A stretch of DNA of 35,844 nt from Azospirillum melinis. Lineage in GTDB: Bacteria; Pseudomonadota; Alphaproteobacteria; Azospirillales; Azospirillaceae. A program made the position numbers and the translations under genes. Numbering within the stretch: the stretch's first letter is position 1; each line of letters starts with the position of its first letter. The stretch covers positions 1 through 35,844 of the forward strand of contig NZ_WHOS01000071.1 in assembly GCF_013340935.1 (NCBI RefSeq). Direction: 5' to 3'. Shown piece by piece: positions 7,731 through 15,854 of the stretch. The notes beneath the pieces are model-generated. The model had not been told where the DNA came from. It saw only the letters and a list, made by a program, of their open reading frames with translations, and did not search any database.

Positions 7731-8510
7731 TCAGCGCGCCTCGACCATGCCGATGAACTGCGCCAGTTCCGGCGTGGACGGCCGGTCGAACAGCTCGGCT
7801 GGCGGTCCCTGTTCGGCGATGCGGCCGCCATGCATGAAGACCAGCCGGTCGCAGACCTCGCGGGCGAAGCGCATCTCGTGCGTCACCAGGATCAGCGTCA
7901 TGCCCTCTTCGGCCAGCTTGCGCACCACCCCCAGCACCTCGGCCACCAGCTCGGGGTCGAGCGCCGAGGTGATCTCGTCGCACAGCAGCACCTTGGGCGC
8001 CATCGCCAGAGACCGCGCGATGGCGACGCGCTGCTGCTGGCCGCCCGACAGCTGCGACGGGTAGGCGTCGAACTTGTGGCCCAGCCCGACCTTGGCCAGC
8101 GCCGATTCCGCGGCGGCGCGGGTGGCGGCCTTGTCCTGCTTCTTCACCACCTTCAGCGCCAGCATCACATTCTCGCCGGCGGTCAGATGGGGGAACAGGT
8201 TGAACTGCTGGAACACCATGCCGACCTTCTGGCGCAGCGCCCGCAGATCGATCTGGCCGGGATCGACGCATTCGCCGTCCACCTCGATCACGCCGCCGTC
8301 GATGCGCTCCAGCCCGTTGATGCTGCGCAGCAGGGTGCTCTTGCCCGAACCGCTGCGGCCGATCATGGCGACGACCTGTCCCTCCTCGACCGCCATGTCG
8401 ACACCCTTCAGCACCTCGACCGGGCCGAAGGATTTGCGGATGGCCGACAGCTTCACCAATGGCCTTCCGGTGGCCGGCCGGCCGGTGGGGGACGTCTTAA
8501 CGGGCGACAT
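7731..8510 (-). CDS. Polar amino acid ABC transporter, ATP-binding protein
   Basis: 259 residues. Walker A is GRSGSGKST, the signature is LSGGQQQRVAIAR, Walker B is VLLCDEITSALD and the switch histidine lies in VTHEM. The QFNLFPHLT Q-loop and the MRFAREVCDRLVFMHGGRI segment are typical of the HisP/GlnQ group that energises uptake of polar amino acids. The start (ATG 8510) overlaps the upstream permease stop by 14 bp. It is the last gene of a four-gene operon and is followed by a terminator. Substrate not determinable. Confidence 0.9.
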   Translation of the reverse strand: MSPVKTSPTGRPATGRPLVKLSAIRKSFGPVEVLKGVDMAVEEGQVVAMIGRSGSGKSTLLRSINGLERIDGGVIEVDGECVDPGQIDLRALRQKVGMVFQQFNLFPHLTAGENVMLALKVVKKQDKAATRAAAESALAKVGLGHKFDAYPSQLSGGQQQRVAIARSLAMAPKVLLCDEITSALDPELVAEVLGVVRKLAEEGMTLILVTHEMRFAREVCDRLVFMHGGRIAEQGPPAELFDRPSTPELAQFIGMVEAR

Positions 8511-9147
8511 TGAGCTTCCTTTCCAGCGCCTTGGCCGACAGCGACAGCGGGTAGCACAGGGCGAAATAGATCAGCCCGACCAGCCCATAGACCAGGAAGG
8601 GCTGGAAGGTGGCGTTGGTGATCATGGTCCCGGCCTTCGTCACCTCGACGAAGCCGATGATGGAGGTCACCGCCGTGCCCTTCACCACCTGCACCGAGAA
8701 GCCGACGGTCGGCGGCACGGCGATGCGCAGGGCCTGCGGCAGGATGACGTGGCGCATCTGCTCGGGAAAATTCATGGCGAGGCTGGCGGACGCCTCCCAC
8801 TGGCCCTTCGGCACCGCCTCGACGCAGCCGCGCCAGATCTCGGCGAGATAGGCGGCGGTGAACAGCGTCAGCGCGACGGCGGCCGAGGTCCAGGCCGAGG
8901 TCTCGATGCCGATCAGCGGCAATGCAAAGAAGACGATGAACAGCTGCATCAGCAGCGGCGTGCCCTGGAACACCTCGATGAACAGCTTTGCCGCGAGGCG
9001 CAGCGGCGGCACCGGCGACACGCGGGCGACCAGCAGCAGGAGCCCGGCCACCCCGCCGGAGACGAAGGCGATCAGCGACAGCAGCACCGTCCAGCGCGCC
9101 GCCAGCAGCAGGTTGGACAGGATGTCCCACAGGGTGAAGTTAAGCAC
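8497..9147 (-). CDS. Amino acid ABC transporter permease (second subunit)
   Basis: 216 residues with about five membrane segments and the EAA-loop region typical of HisQ/HisM-type permeases (EAVPKGQWEASASLAMNF, then VILPQALRIAVPP). The N-terminal part carries EVFQGTPLLMQLFIVFFALP, the diagnostic R/QGTPxLxQL segment of polar amino acid permeases. It starts with GTG at 9147, overlapping the first permease stop by 8 bp, and ends inside the ATPase start region. It forms the inner-membrane channel with the first permease. Confidence 0.9.
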   Translation of the reverse strand: MLNFTLWDILSNLLLAARWTVLLSLIAFVSGGVAGLLLLVARVSPVPPLRLAAKLFIEVFQGTPLLMQLFIVFFALPLIGIETSAWTSAAVALTLFTAAYLAEIWRGCVEAVPKGQWEASASLAMNFPEQMRHVILPQALRIAVPPTVGFSVQVVKGTAVTSIIGFVEVTKAGTMITNATFQPFLVYGLVGLIYFALCYPLSLSAKALERKLNVAR

Positions 9148-9814
9148 GCGACACCCCCTTGGCGAACATCCGCTGCCCCATCAGGCTGAAGATCCAGCGC
9201 AAGGCCACCGCCAGCGCCAGATACAGCGCGGTCGCCAGGAAATAGACCTCGAAGGGCCGGAAATTGCGGGACTGGATGAAGTTGGCGGCGAAGCTCAGCT
9301 CCTCCGCCGCGATCTGCGAGCAGACCGACGAGCCCAGCATGACGATGACGATCTGGCTGGTCAGCGCCGGCCAGATCTTCGCCATCGCCGGCCCCAGCAC
9401 GACGTAACGGAAGATCTGCGGCCCGGTCATGCCCAGGCTGGCGCCGGCCTCGATCTGGCCCTTCGGCGTCGCCTCGATGCCGGCGCGGATGATCTCGGTC
9501 GAATAGGCGCCGAGATTGATCACCATCGCCAGCACCGCCGCCTGCCATTCCGCCAGCCGGATGCCCAGCGAGGGCAGGCCGAAGAAGATGAAGAACAGCT
9601 GGACCAGGAAGGGCGTGTTGCGGATCAGCTCGACATAGGCGCCGACGACGACCGCCAGCGGCTTGACGCTGGAGGTCCGTGCCGCCGCCCCGCCGATGCC
9701 GAGCGCCACCCCCAGCACCGTGCTGACCGCGGTCAGCGCCACGGTGGTCGCCACCCCGTCCACCAGCACGGGCGTGTAGTCCAGCAGGGACGAGAAATCG
9801 AAACTGTAGGCCAT
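9140..9814 (-). CDS. Amino acid ABC transporter permease (first subunit)
   Basis: 224 residues from the ATG at 9814 (MAYSFDFSS); a longer open frame to 9892 overlaps the preceding binding-protein gene and adds an Arg/Cys-rich leader that is not family-like. Hallmarks: ELIRNTPFLVQLFFIFFGLP and the EAA loop EATPKGQIEAGASLGMTG with VVLGPAM. It pairs with the permease encoded next, as in HisQ-HisM or GltJ-GltK heterodimers. It lies 34 bp after the binding-protein gene and overlaps the next gene. Confidence 0.9.
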   Translation of the reverse strand: MAYSFDFSSLLDYTPVLVDGVATTVALTAVSTVLGVALGIGGAAARTSSVKPLAVVVGAYVELIRNTPFLVQLFFIFFGLPSLGIRLAEWQAAVLAMVINLGAYSTEIIRAGIEATPKGQIEAGASLGMTGPQIFRYVVLGPAMAKIWPALTSQIVIVMLGSSVCSQIAAEELSFAANFIQSRNFRPFEVYFLATALYLALAVALRWIFSLMGQRMFAKGVSRA

Positions 9815-9848
9815 GATGCGGTCCCGTGCCGGTGGAAGGGTGAAGCGA

Positions 9849-10643
9849 TCACAGATCCTTCGGCAGCGGCGCGTGCAGCCACTTCTTGGCAATGTCGTTC
9901 AACGAGCCGTCGTCCTTCGCCTTGGCGATGATGGCGTTGACCTTCTCCAAGAGCGGCCCCTCGTTCTTGTTCAGCCCGACGAAGCAGGGGGAGTTCTTGA
10001 CCAGGAACTTCAGGATCGGCTGGCGCGGCGGGTTGCGCTCGAAGATGGCGGCGGCGACCACGTTGCCGGTGGCGACCAGCTGCACCTGACCCGACAGGAA
10101 GGCGGAGATGGTGCCGTTGTTGTCCTCGTAACGGCGGACGGTCACCTTGTCCGACACGATCTTCGACAGCTCGATGTCCTCGACCGAGCCGCGGGTGACG
10201 CCGACGGTCTTGCCGTCCAGATCCTCGACCTTCTCGGCCTTGATGTCGTCGGGGCCGAAGACGCCGTTGTAGAAGGGGGCGTAGGCGGTGGAGAAGTCGA
10301 TGACCTTCTCGCGCTCGGCGTTCTTGCCCAGGCTGGAGATCACCAGATCGACCTTGCCGGTGGTCAAATAGGGGATGCGGTTGGTGCTGGTCACCGGCAC
10401 CAGCTCCACCTTGGCACCCATTTCCTTGGCGATCAGGGTGGCGGCGTCGATGTCGTAGCCGACCGGCTTCAGGTCGGTACCGACCGAGCCGAAGGGCGGG
10501 AAGTCCTGCGGGACGGCGACGCGCAGCACCTTTTCCTTGGCGATGCGCTCAAGCGCGTCGGCTTTTGCATGGGTCGGGGCAAGACCGCCGGCCAGAACCG
10601 CCGTGGCAAGGCCGAGAGCACCCAGAATCTTCGCGAACCGCAT
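9849..10643 (-). CDS. Periplasmic amino acid-binding protein of the ABC transporter
   Basis: 264 residues with a Sec signal peptide (basic MRFAK, a hydrophobic stretch, cleavage around THAKA, residue ~27). Family 3 solute-binding signatures: VLRVAVPQDFPPFG near the N-terminus, GYDIDAATLIAKEMG, DLVISSLGKNAEREKVIDFS and the late KDDGSLNDIAKKW. It captures the amino acid in the periplasm and delivers it to the permease pair encoded downstream. It is the first gene of the operon; its promoter lies in the 209-bp gap shared with the divergent RpiR-type regulator, which suggests local control. Confidence 0.9.
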   Translation of the reverse strand: MRFAKILGALGLATAVLAGGLAPTHAKADALERIAKEKVLRVAVPQDFPPFGSVGTDLKPVGYDIDAATLIAKEMGAKVELVPVTSTNRIPYLTTGKVDLVISSLGKNAEREKVIDFSTAYAPFYNGVFGPDDIKAEKVEDLDGKTVGVTRGSVEDIELSKIVSDKVTVRRYEDNNGTISAFLSGQVQLVATGNVVAAAIFERNPPRQPILKFLVKNSPCFVGLNKNEGPLLEKVNAIIAKAKDDGSLNDIAKKWLHAPLPKDL

Positions 10644-10741
10644 GGCACCTGATCTCCGAACCGAAAGACGATGACCCTCCTTTTCAAACCATGTGCCACT
10701 TTCGTCCTACGAATTCGGGTGTGCCGCAAAGGCGCGGGAAT

Positions 10742-10785
10742 GTTACGCTTATCCCGTCAACGCAAGGAACCGTTACAAATGTAAC
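10742..10785. promoter_or_regulatory. Candidate operator between ABC operon and RpiR-type regulator
   Basis: The divergent intergenic region contains GTTACAAATGTAAC (10772-10785), an inverted repeat of GTTAC/GTAAC around AAAT, and a second half-site GTTAC at 10742-10746. Its place between the regulator and the transporter it probably controls makes it the best operator candidate in the 10644-10852 gap. Confidence 0.45.
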
Positions 10786-10852
10786 ACCGCTTTGGTTGCA
10801 GCCCGGAATTCCATTTTTTGTGCAAATGCCGAAGCCCAGAGGCGATCAGCCC

Positions 10853-11794
10853 ATGAAACAGGCAACTCACGCCACACAGGCCCCGGATGGACCGGAGGGA
10901 GGCGAACCGTCGCTGACCGCCCGCATCCGCGACCGCTACGGCGACCTCAGCCCTATGGAGCGACAGCTCGCCGATGTGATCCTCGCCTGTCCGGGCGAGC
11001 TGTCGGGCTATTCGGCGACCGAGCTGGCCGGCCGGGCCGGCGTGTCGAAGATGACGGTGTCGCGTCTGGTCCGCCGGCTCGGCTATGCCGGCTTCGAGGC
11101 GGCGCGTCTGGCCGCCCGGCGCGGCGGCGACTGGGGCTCGCCGCTGTTCCTGCTGCCGCCCGGCGGCCCGGTCTCCGCATCGTCGGCGGTTTCCGACGGC
11201 GATCCCGCGCCGCTCGACGCGCATTTCCAGCGCAGCGCGGAGGCGCTCGCCGCCACCGCCCGCCAGACCGACCCGGCGATGCTGGCGCGGGCGGCCCGCG
11301 CACTCGCCGACGCCCGGCGCATCTGGGTCTGCGGCGCCCGCAACAGCGCCTTCCTGGCCGGCTATGCCCGCTGGCAGTTCATCCAGGTCCGCGGCGAGGT
11401 CCACCAGCTGGCGGCGGCCGGCGAGACGATGGCGGAGACGCTGGCCGATCTGGGTTCAGGCGATCTGGGCCCCGGCAATCTGGATCAGGGCGACCTGCTG
11501 TTCCTGGTCGGCATCCGCCGCCGCCCGCCGGCCATCGTCCGTCTGCTGCGCATTGCGGGGGAGCGCGGCATCCCCACCATCCTGATCGCCGACAGCCATT
11601 CCACCCTGGAGGCCCCGCCGCCGCCGCTGACCTTCCGCTGCGAGACGCGCAGCCTCGCCGCGCTGGACACCCATGTCGCCGCCCTGGCGGTGATCCACGC
11701 GCTTGCCGCCGAGCTGATCCCGCTGACCGGCGAGGCCGGCCGCGCCCGCATCCGCGCCATCGAGGATCTGCATGACCGGCTTGGCGAATTGTGA
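10853..11794 (+). CDS. MurR/RpiR family transcriptional regulator
   Basis: 313 residues. The N-terminal RpiR-type HTH (~20-95) has RDRYGDLSPMERQLADVIL and SATELAGRAGVSKMTVSRLV, the family pattern. The SIS sugar-phosphate-binding domain (~125-270) contains RRIWVCGARNSAFLAGY. The ATG at 10853 has AGAGG nine bases upstream; an alternative ATG at 10826 has no ribosome-binding site. It is divergent from the amino acid ABC operon, which it probably represses or activates in response to a phosphorylated metabolite. The SIS domain would normally sense a sugar phosphate, so the link with an amino-acid-type transporter is interesting, though such pairs are common in alphaproteobacteria. Confidence 0.85.
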   Translation: MKQATHATQAPDGPEGGEPSLTARIRDRYGDLSPMERQLADVILACPGELSGYSATELAGRAGVSKMTVSRLVRRLGYAGFEAARLAARRGGDWGSPLFLLPPGGPVSASSAVSDGDPAPLDAHFQRSAEALAATARQTDPAMLARAARALADARRIWVCGARNSAFLAGYARWQFIQVRGEVHQLAAAGETMAETLADLGSGDLGPGNLDQGDLLFLVGIRRRPPAIVRLLRIAGERGIPTILIADSHSTLEAPPPPLTFRCETRSLAALDTHVAALAVIHALAAELIPLTGEAGRARIRAIEDLHDRLGEL

Positions 11795-11861
11795 CTCTCG
11801 CGTCGCGATTGCGCTCGGATAGCATCCGCCGGATGCGCGATTTACGGTCGGGAGCAGGGCG

Positions 11862-12236
11862 ATGGCCTGGTTGCGGTGGGACCGCGGCCGCCAGGAGAAT
11901 GGCGGCAGGGACTATTTCAAGATGCTGCTGGCCCGCTCGGCCCGGCTGCGCTTCGACTGCTATCTGCTGCGCTATCCGACGACCAGCGGGCTGGACGAGC
12001 ATGTCGACCCGGCGCCGGACGGCTTCGAGCACCACCGCGTCAACATCATCCTGCGCCAGCCGGCGTCGGGCGGCCTGTTCCTGTGCGACGAGGCGATCAT
12101 CGACCGGCCGCGCATCAAGTATTTCCGTCCAGACCTCCATCCGCACCGCGTGACCGAGGGGGTCGGCGAACGCCTGGTCCTGTCCTTCGGCTGGCTGCGC
12201 AAAGCACCCGGCACAGGAAAGAGCGGGGAAATATAA
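11862..12236 (+). CDS. Small 2-oxoglutarate/Fe(II) oxygenase-like protein
   Basis: 124 residues. The order of motifs fits the double-stranded beta-helix of 2OG-Fe(II) oxygenases: His47-x-Asp49 in DEHVDP, followed by HHRVNIIL, then PASGGLFLCDE, the distal His95 in HPHRV, and Arg104 in GERLVLSFGW, the usual 2OG-binding Arg. All three iron ligands and the arginine are present in only ~80 residues, far shorter than the usual 180-220 residues. It is preceded by GGAGCAGGG at a good distance. Substrate unknown. It follows the RpiR-type gene by 67 bp and could be cotranscribed. The assignment rests on motif order only. Confidence 0.55.
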   Translation: MAWLRWDRGRQENGGRDYFKMLLARSARLRFDCYLLRYPTTSGLDEHVDPAPDGFEHHRVNIILRQPASGGLFLCDEAIIDRPRIKYFRPDLHPHRVTEGVGERLVLSFGWLRKAPGTGKSGEI

Positions 12237-12345
12237 TTTCTTTTGAAGGAATTATAATTGTTCGCTTCGCTTCCGCACTGTATACACAAAATGAATCCGG
12301 TTTCTTATCGCGTTTCCAGCCCTCCAGAACCTGCTGTTTTCGCGA

Positions 12346-12371
12346 GGAACTTTTGCTGCTGGCATGATGTT
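12346..12371 (+). promoter_or_regulatory. Possible EcfG-type (general stress sigma) promoter
   Basis: GGAAC at 12346-12350 is followed after 17 bases by TGTT (12368-12371), close to the alphaproteobacterial EcfG consensus GGAAC-N16/17-CGTT. It lies ~110 bp upstream of the membrane protein gene at 12481. The -10 part has one mismatch, so this is a suggestion. Confidence 0.35.
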
Positions 12372-12480
12372 CAAGGCGTGAAGAGTGCCCGATATCCACA
12401 GTCCAGGATCGATCATTTGCGACCCTGGAAATCGGAGACTCCAGTCTTTTGCGTCCCCTCCAGGCTTAAGGACCTTGAGC

Positions 12481-13404
12481 ATGATCACACAGCACGGTGC
12501 CTACTCGTCGCCCGACTCCGGACCACGCCGCACAGTCCTTGCCAGCGATGTGGAGGTGAGGCCAGGAGTCCATCGCCGCGTCTCCTGGGCGGGCGTCTTT
12601 GCCGGCGTCGTCCTTGCCCTGGCGATCCAATTGCTCCTCAGCATGCTCGGGCTGGGCATCGGCATGACGGCCATCGATCCCGGCGCCGGACGCGATGCCC
12701 TGCCGCAGGCGAGTTCCTTCGGGATCAGCGCCGGGCTGTGGTGGACGGTCAGCTATATGCTGGCGCTCGGCGTCGGCGGCTATGTCGCGGCCCGGCTCGC
12801 CGGGGTGCCGACCCGCGGCGACGGGCTGATCCACGGTCTGCTGACCTGGGCCTTCGCGCTGCTGATCAGCGCCTATCTCGTCACCACCACGCTGGGCAGC
12901 ATCACCGGCGGCGCGTTCAACGCGCTGGGCAGCGCCACCTCGGGCGTCGCCCAGACGGTGAAGCAGGCGGTTCCGGAGGTCGCCCGCGCGTCCGGGCTGT
13001 CGGCCGAGGATCTGCGCCGGCAGGCCGAGGATCTGCTGCGCCCGGCCGACCAGCAGCGCAGCGGCGAGGACGCCCGCACGCAGCTGCTCAGCGCCCTGAC
13101 CAAGATGGCCGCCGGCGGTCCCGAGGCCGACCAGGCGCGCCAGCAGGCGGTCTCCATCGTCTCCCAGCAGGCCGGCATCCCCGAGGATCAGGCGCGCCAG
13201 CGTCTCCAGCAGCTCGAACAGCAGTTCGGGTCGGCCAAGCAGCAGGCGGCCGAGACGGCGACCAACGCCGCCAAGGCGACCAGCAACACCCTGTCCGCCG
13301 CCGGCATCTGGGGCACCGTCGCCCTGCTGCTCGGCGCCCTGGCCGCCGCGATCGGCGGCCGCATCGGCACCCAGCGGCGCGACCGCCTGGTCGTCACCGA
13401 CTGA
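12481..13404 (+). CDS. Predicted inner-membrane protein, function unknown
   Basis: 307 residues from the ATG at 12481 (AAGGA upstream); a longer frame to 12385 has no ribosome-binding site and an uncharacteristic leader. Three hydrophobic segments occur in the first ~130 residues (WAGVFAGVVLALAIQLLLS, WWTVSYMLALGVGGYVAARL, LLTWAFALLISAYLVTTTLG), then a ~150-residue Gln/Ala-rich helical, coiled-coil-like region with repeated RRQAEDLL and QARQ segments, and a final membrane helix (GTVALLLGALAAAIGG). Similar proteins are often found near stress or envelope genes in alphaproteobacteria. A possible EcfG promoter precedes it. I do not recognise a specific function. Confidence 0.7.
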   Translation: MITQHGAYSSPDSGPRRTVLASDVEVRPGVHRRVSWAGVFAGVVLALAIQLLLSMLGLGIGMTAIDPGAGRDALPQASSFGISAGLWWTVSYMLALGVGGYVAARLAGVPTRGDGLIHGLLTWAFALLISAYLVTTTLGSITGGAFNALGSATSGVAQTVKQAVPEVARASGLSAEDLRRQAEDLLRPADQQRSGEDARTQLLSALTKMAAGGPEADQARQQAVSIVSQQAGIPEDQARQRLQQLEQQFGSAKQQAAETATNAAKATSNTLSAAGIWGTVALLLGALAAAIGGRIGTQRRDRLVVTD

Positions 13405-13474
13405 CGCCCGGTGCCGGCCGGCGAATCCCGGCCGGCAAATCCGGCGTTAGGGCATCCTTAACCATGGGAGTGAC

Positions 13475-13690
13475 ATGACGTCTCCGACTGGAGGCCTCAT
13501 GTCGTTCCTGTGGTTCTGCACCTGCGCCTATCTGCTCGTCGGCATCGTCGGCCTGCTGGAGGCGGACATCCGGGTCAGGCCCGGCGCTTCGCCGTCGGCA
13601 CTGCAAATCGTCCGCTCGGCGCTCCTCTTCGCCCTGACCCATCCGGCCGATGCGGCAATGCGGTGGCTGCTGACCAGGGCGCGCGGCTGA
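13475..13690 (+). CDS. Small membrane protein, unknown
   Basis: 71 residues, or 63 if translation starts at the second ATG (13499, MSFLWFC), which has GGAGG four bases upstream; the first ATG has GGAG five bases upstream. One strong hydrophobic segment (FLWFCTCAYLLVGIVGLLEA) and a second weaker one (ALLFALTHPADAAMRWLL). It follows the membrane protein at 12481 by 70 bp on the same strand. Codon use and the good ribosome-binding sites support a real gene. No family is recognised. Confidence 0.5.
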   Translation: MTSPTGGLMSFLWFCTCAYLLVGIVGLLEADIRVRPGASPSALQIVRSALLFALTHPADAAMRWLLTRARG

Positions 13691-13776
13691 CCGCCCGCTG
13701 TTTCTCCCCGGTCCATTCCCCATCCCCTGCCTGCCGCCTTGCTTTCCGGCGGCAATCGCGACACCCTGGTATGGCA

Positions 13777-13830
13777 CGCGGGCGGCGGGGACGGGCTGCC
13801 CCGAACGGCTGCCCGTCCCCGCCGCCCGCG
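13777..13830 (+). other. Very stable 20-bp hairpin upstream of pyruvate kinase
   Basis: Bases 13777-13796 and 13811-13830 are perfectly complementary; the loop can pair further by three bases (13798-13800 with 13807-13809). It has no T-run. It lies ~100 bp before the pyk start and ~85 bp after the small membrane protein gene. It could be a Rho-independent-like end of the upstream transcript, a transcript-stabilising element, or a leader structure. The rest of 13691-13928 shows nothing clear. Confidence 0.5.
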
Positions 13831-13928
13831 CTGCTGACCAGTCACCACGCCGTCCTCCCATGGTGGCCGCCCCGGCGGCGCACCGGACGGCCCAGCCAAA
13901 AGAGGACGGCCCCCGCGGCCGGAACCAC

Positions 13929-15353
13929 ATGCGCCGTCATCGCCGCGCCAAGATCGTCGCCACCGTCGGACCGGCCAGCAACTCGCCCGAGATGCTGAAG
14001 ACCCTGTTCCTGGCCGGTGTCGACACCTTCCGGCTGAACTTCAGCCATGGCACCCACGACGACCACGCCAAGGTCCACCGCGCCATCCGCGAGCTGGAGG
14101 CCGAGGTCGGCCGTCCCATCGGCATCCTTCAGGATCTCCAGGGTCCGAAGATCCGCGTCGGCACCATCCGCGACGGCAAGATCGCGGTGGCCACCGGCGA
14201 GCAGATCCGCTTCGTGCTCCAGGGCAGCGACGGCGACAAGCGCGCCATCCCGCTGCCGCACCCGGAAATCTTCGCCGCCATCATGCCGGGCCACCATCTG
14301 CTGATCGACGACGGCCGCGTCCGCGTCGAGGTGACCGAGCTGGGCGACGACTGGATCGAGGCGAAGGTCGTCGTCGGCGGCACCATCTCCAACCGCAAGG
14401 GCGTCAACCTGCCGGGCACCATCCTGGACCTGTCGCCGCTCACCGCCAAGGACCGCGCCGACCTCGCCTTCGGGCTGGAGCTGGGCGTCGACTGGGTCGC
14501 CATGTCCTTCGTGCAGAAGCCGGGCGACATCCTGGAAGGCCGCGGCCTGATCGGCGACCGCGCCGGCATCATGGCAAAGATCGAGAAGCCGCAGGCGCTG
14601 GAGAAGATCGACGACATCATCCGCCTGTCCGATGCGGTGATGGTGGCGCGCGGCGACCTCGGCGTCGAGATCCCGCACGAGGACGTGCCCGGCCGCCAGA
14701 AGGAGCTGGTGCGCGCCTGCCGCCTCGCGGTGAAGCCGGTGATCGTCGCCACCCAGATGCTCGATTCGATGGTCTCCGCCCCGACCCCGACGCGGGCCGA
14801 GGCGTCGGACGTGGCGACCGCCATCTATGACGGCGCCGACGCGGTGATGCTGTCGGCCGAATCGGCGTCCGGCCAGTATCCGGTCGAGGCGGTCACCATG
14901 ATGGACCGCATCATCCGCTCCACCGAGCAGCACAAGCTCTACCGCTCGCTGATCCAGGCCACCCATCCGGGCGAAGAGCACACGCCACCCCACGCCGTGG
15001 CCGCCGCCGCCGCCGATCTGGCCGACACCCTGCATTCCTCGGCCATCGTCGCCTTCACCTCCAGCGGCACCACCGCGGCGCGCATCGCCCGCAAGCGGCC
15101 GGAGGTGCCGATCCTGGCGATCACCCCCGACACCGCGGTGTCGCGCCGGCTCTGCCTGCTGTGGGGCGCCCACAGCGTGCTGTCCGACGACATCCGCACC
15201 TACGAGGAGATGGTCGACCGCGCCATCGCCATCGGGCGGGCCGAGGAGCTGGCCGGCAAGACCGGCACCATGGTCGTCGTCGCCGGCATTCCCTTCGCCC
15301 AGGCCGGCACCACCAACAACCTGCGCGTCATCCACATGGACGGCAAGGCGTAA
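13929..15353 (+). CDS. pyk: Pyruvate kinase
   Basis: 474 residues, normal length. Converts phosphoenolpyruvate and ADP to pyruvate and ATP, the last step of lower glycolysis (in this kind of organism mainly Entner-Doudoroff). Motifs: KIVATVGPAS, RLNFSHG, LQDLQGPKIRVG, the catalytic lysine segment GIMAKIEKPQ, the metal segment MVARGDLGVEIP and the C-terminal domain ending in TNNLRVI. The usual LSGETA motif reads LSAESA here, a variant seen in alphaproteobacteria. ATG 13929 (MRRHRRAKIVATVG) matches the usual N-terminus; the frame extends to 13860 but that part is not family-like. The upstream ribosome-binding site is weak (GGAA). A terminator follows. Confidence 0.95.
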   Translation: MRRHRRAKIVATVGPASNSPEMLKTLFLAGVDTFRLNFSHGTHDDHAKVHRAIRELEAEVGRPIGILQDLQGPKIRVGTIRDGKIAVATGEQIRFVLQGSDGDKRAIPLPHPEIFAAIMPGHHLLIDDGRVRVEVTELGDDWIEAKVVVGGTISNRKGVNLPGTILDLSPLTAKDRADLAFGLELGVDWVAMSFVQKPGDILEGRGLIGDRAGIMAKIEKPQALEKIDDIIRLSDAVMVARGDLGVEIPHEDVPGRQKELVRACRLAVKPVIVATQMLDSMVSAPTPTRAEASDVATAIYDGADAVMLSAESASGQYPVEAVTMMDRIIRSTEQHKLYRSLIQATHPGEEHTPPHAVAAAAADLADTLHSSAIVAFTSSGTTAARIARKRPEVPILAITPDTAVSRRLCLLWGAHSVLSDDIRTYEEMVDRAIAIGRAEELAGKTGTMVVVAGIPFAQAGTTNNLRVIHMDGKA

Positions 15354-15355
15354 GG

Positions 15356-15397
15356 CCGCAGCGGAGCGGCGGCACCCCCGCCGCTCCGCTGGCTTTT
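15356..15397 (+). terminator. Intrinsic terminator of pyk
   Basis: A 13-bp stem (15360-15372 with 15378-15390), extendable by one pair, has a 5-nt loop and is followed by GGCTTTTA. It sits between the convergent pyk and lrp-type genes, and its T-run overlaps the stop codon of the latter. Confidence 0.8.
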
Positions 15398-15833
15398 ACC
15401 GTTCCATCTTCGTCGACAGCACGATGGACGACATCGTCCGCTCTACCCCCGGCAGGCGGCCGATGGCATCCAGTGCGGCGTCCATCGCGTCATGGGTTTC
15501 GGTGCCGACGGTGGCGCACAGATCGTACTGCCCGCTGATGCTGTGCAGCCGGAGGACCTCCGGCATCTTGCGCAGGGCATGGACGGCGCGGTCGGCCAGC
15601 CGGGCATTCACGCTGATCATCACCAGCGCCGACACGCCGCGCCGCGGCGCCGGGTCTCCCAGCTTCACGGTATAGCCGGAAATCACGCCCTGCCGCTCCA
15701 GCCGGGCGATGCGGTCCTGCACGGTCGAGCGCGACAGCCCCAGCGCCCGGCCCAGCGCCGCCGTGCTGGTGCGGGCGTTCACCGTCAACAGATCGATCAG
15801 CCGGCGGTCGAAATCGTCCATGGAATCCGTCAC
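15396..15833 (-). CDS. Lrp/AsnC family transcriptional regulator
   Basis: 145 residues from a GTG (15833), or 141 from the ATG at 15821 (MDDFDRRLIDLL), which matches typical family starts; neither has a clear ribosome-binding site. N-terminal HTH (~5-60: LDLL-type start, STAALGRALGLSRSTVQDRIARLE) and C-terminal RAM ligand-binding domain (~70-140: GVSALVMISVN, HSISGQYDLCATVG). These proteins form octamers and respond to amino acids. It is convergent with pyk and preceded by the palindromic repeat element at 15855. Target unknown, often its own or a neighbouring gene. Confidence 0.9.
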   Translation of the reverse strand: MTDSMDDFDRRLIDLLTVNARTSTAALGRALGLSRSTVQDRIARLERQGVISGYTVKLGDPAPRRGVSALVMISVNARLADRAVHALRKMPEVLRLHSISGQYDLCATVGTETHDAMDAALDAIGRLPGVERTMSSIVLSTKMER

Positions 15834-15854
15834 GGAAGGAAGGCACTTGTAAAG

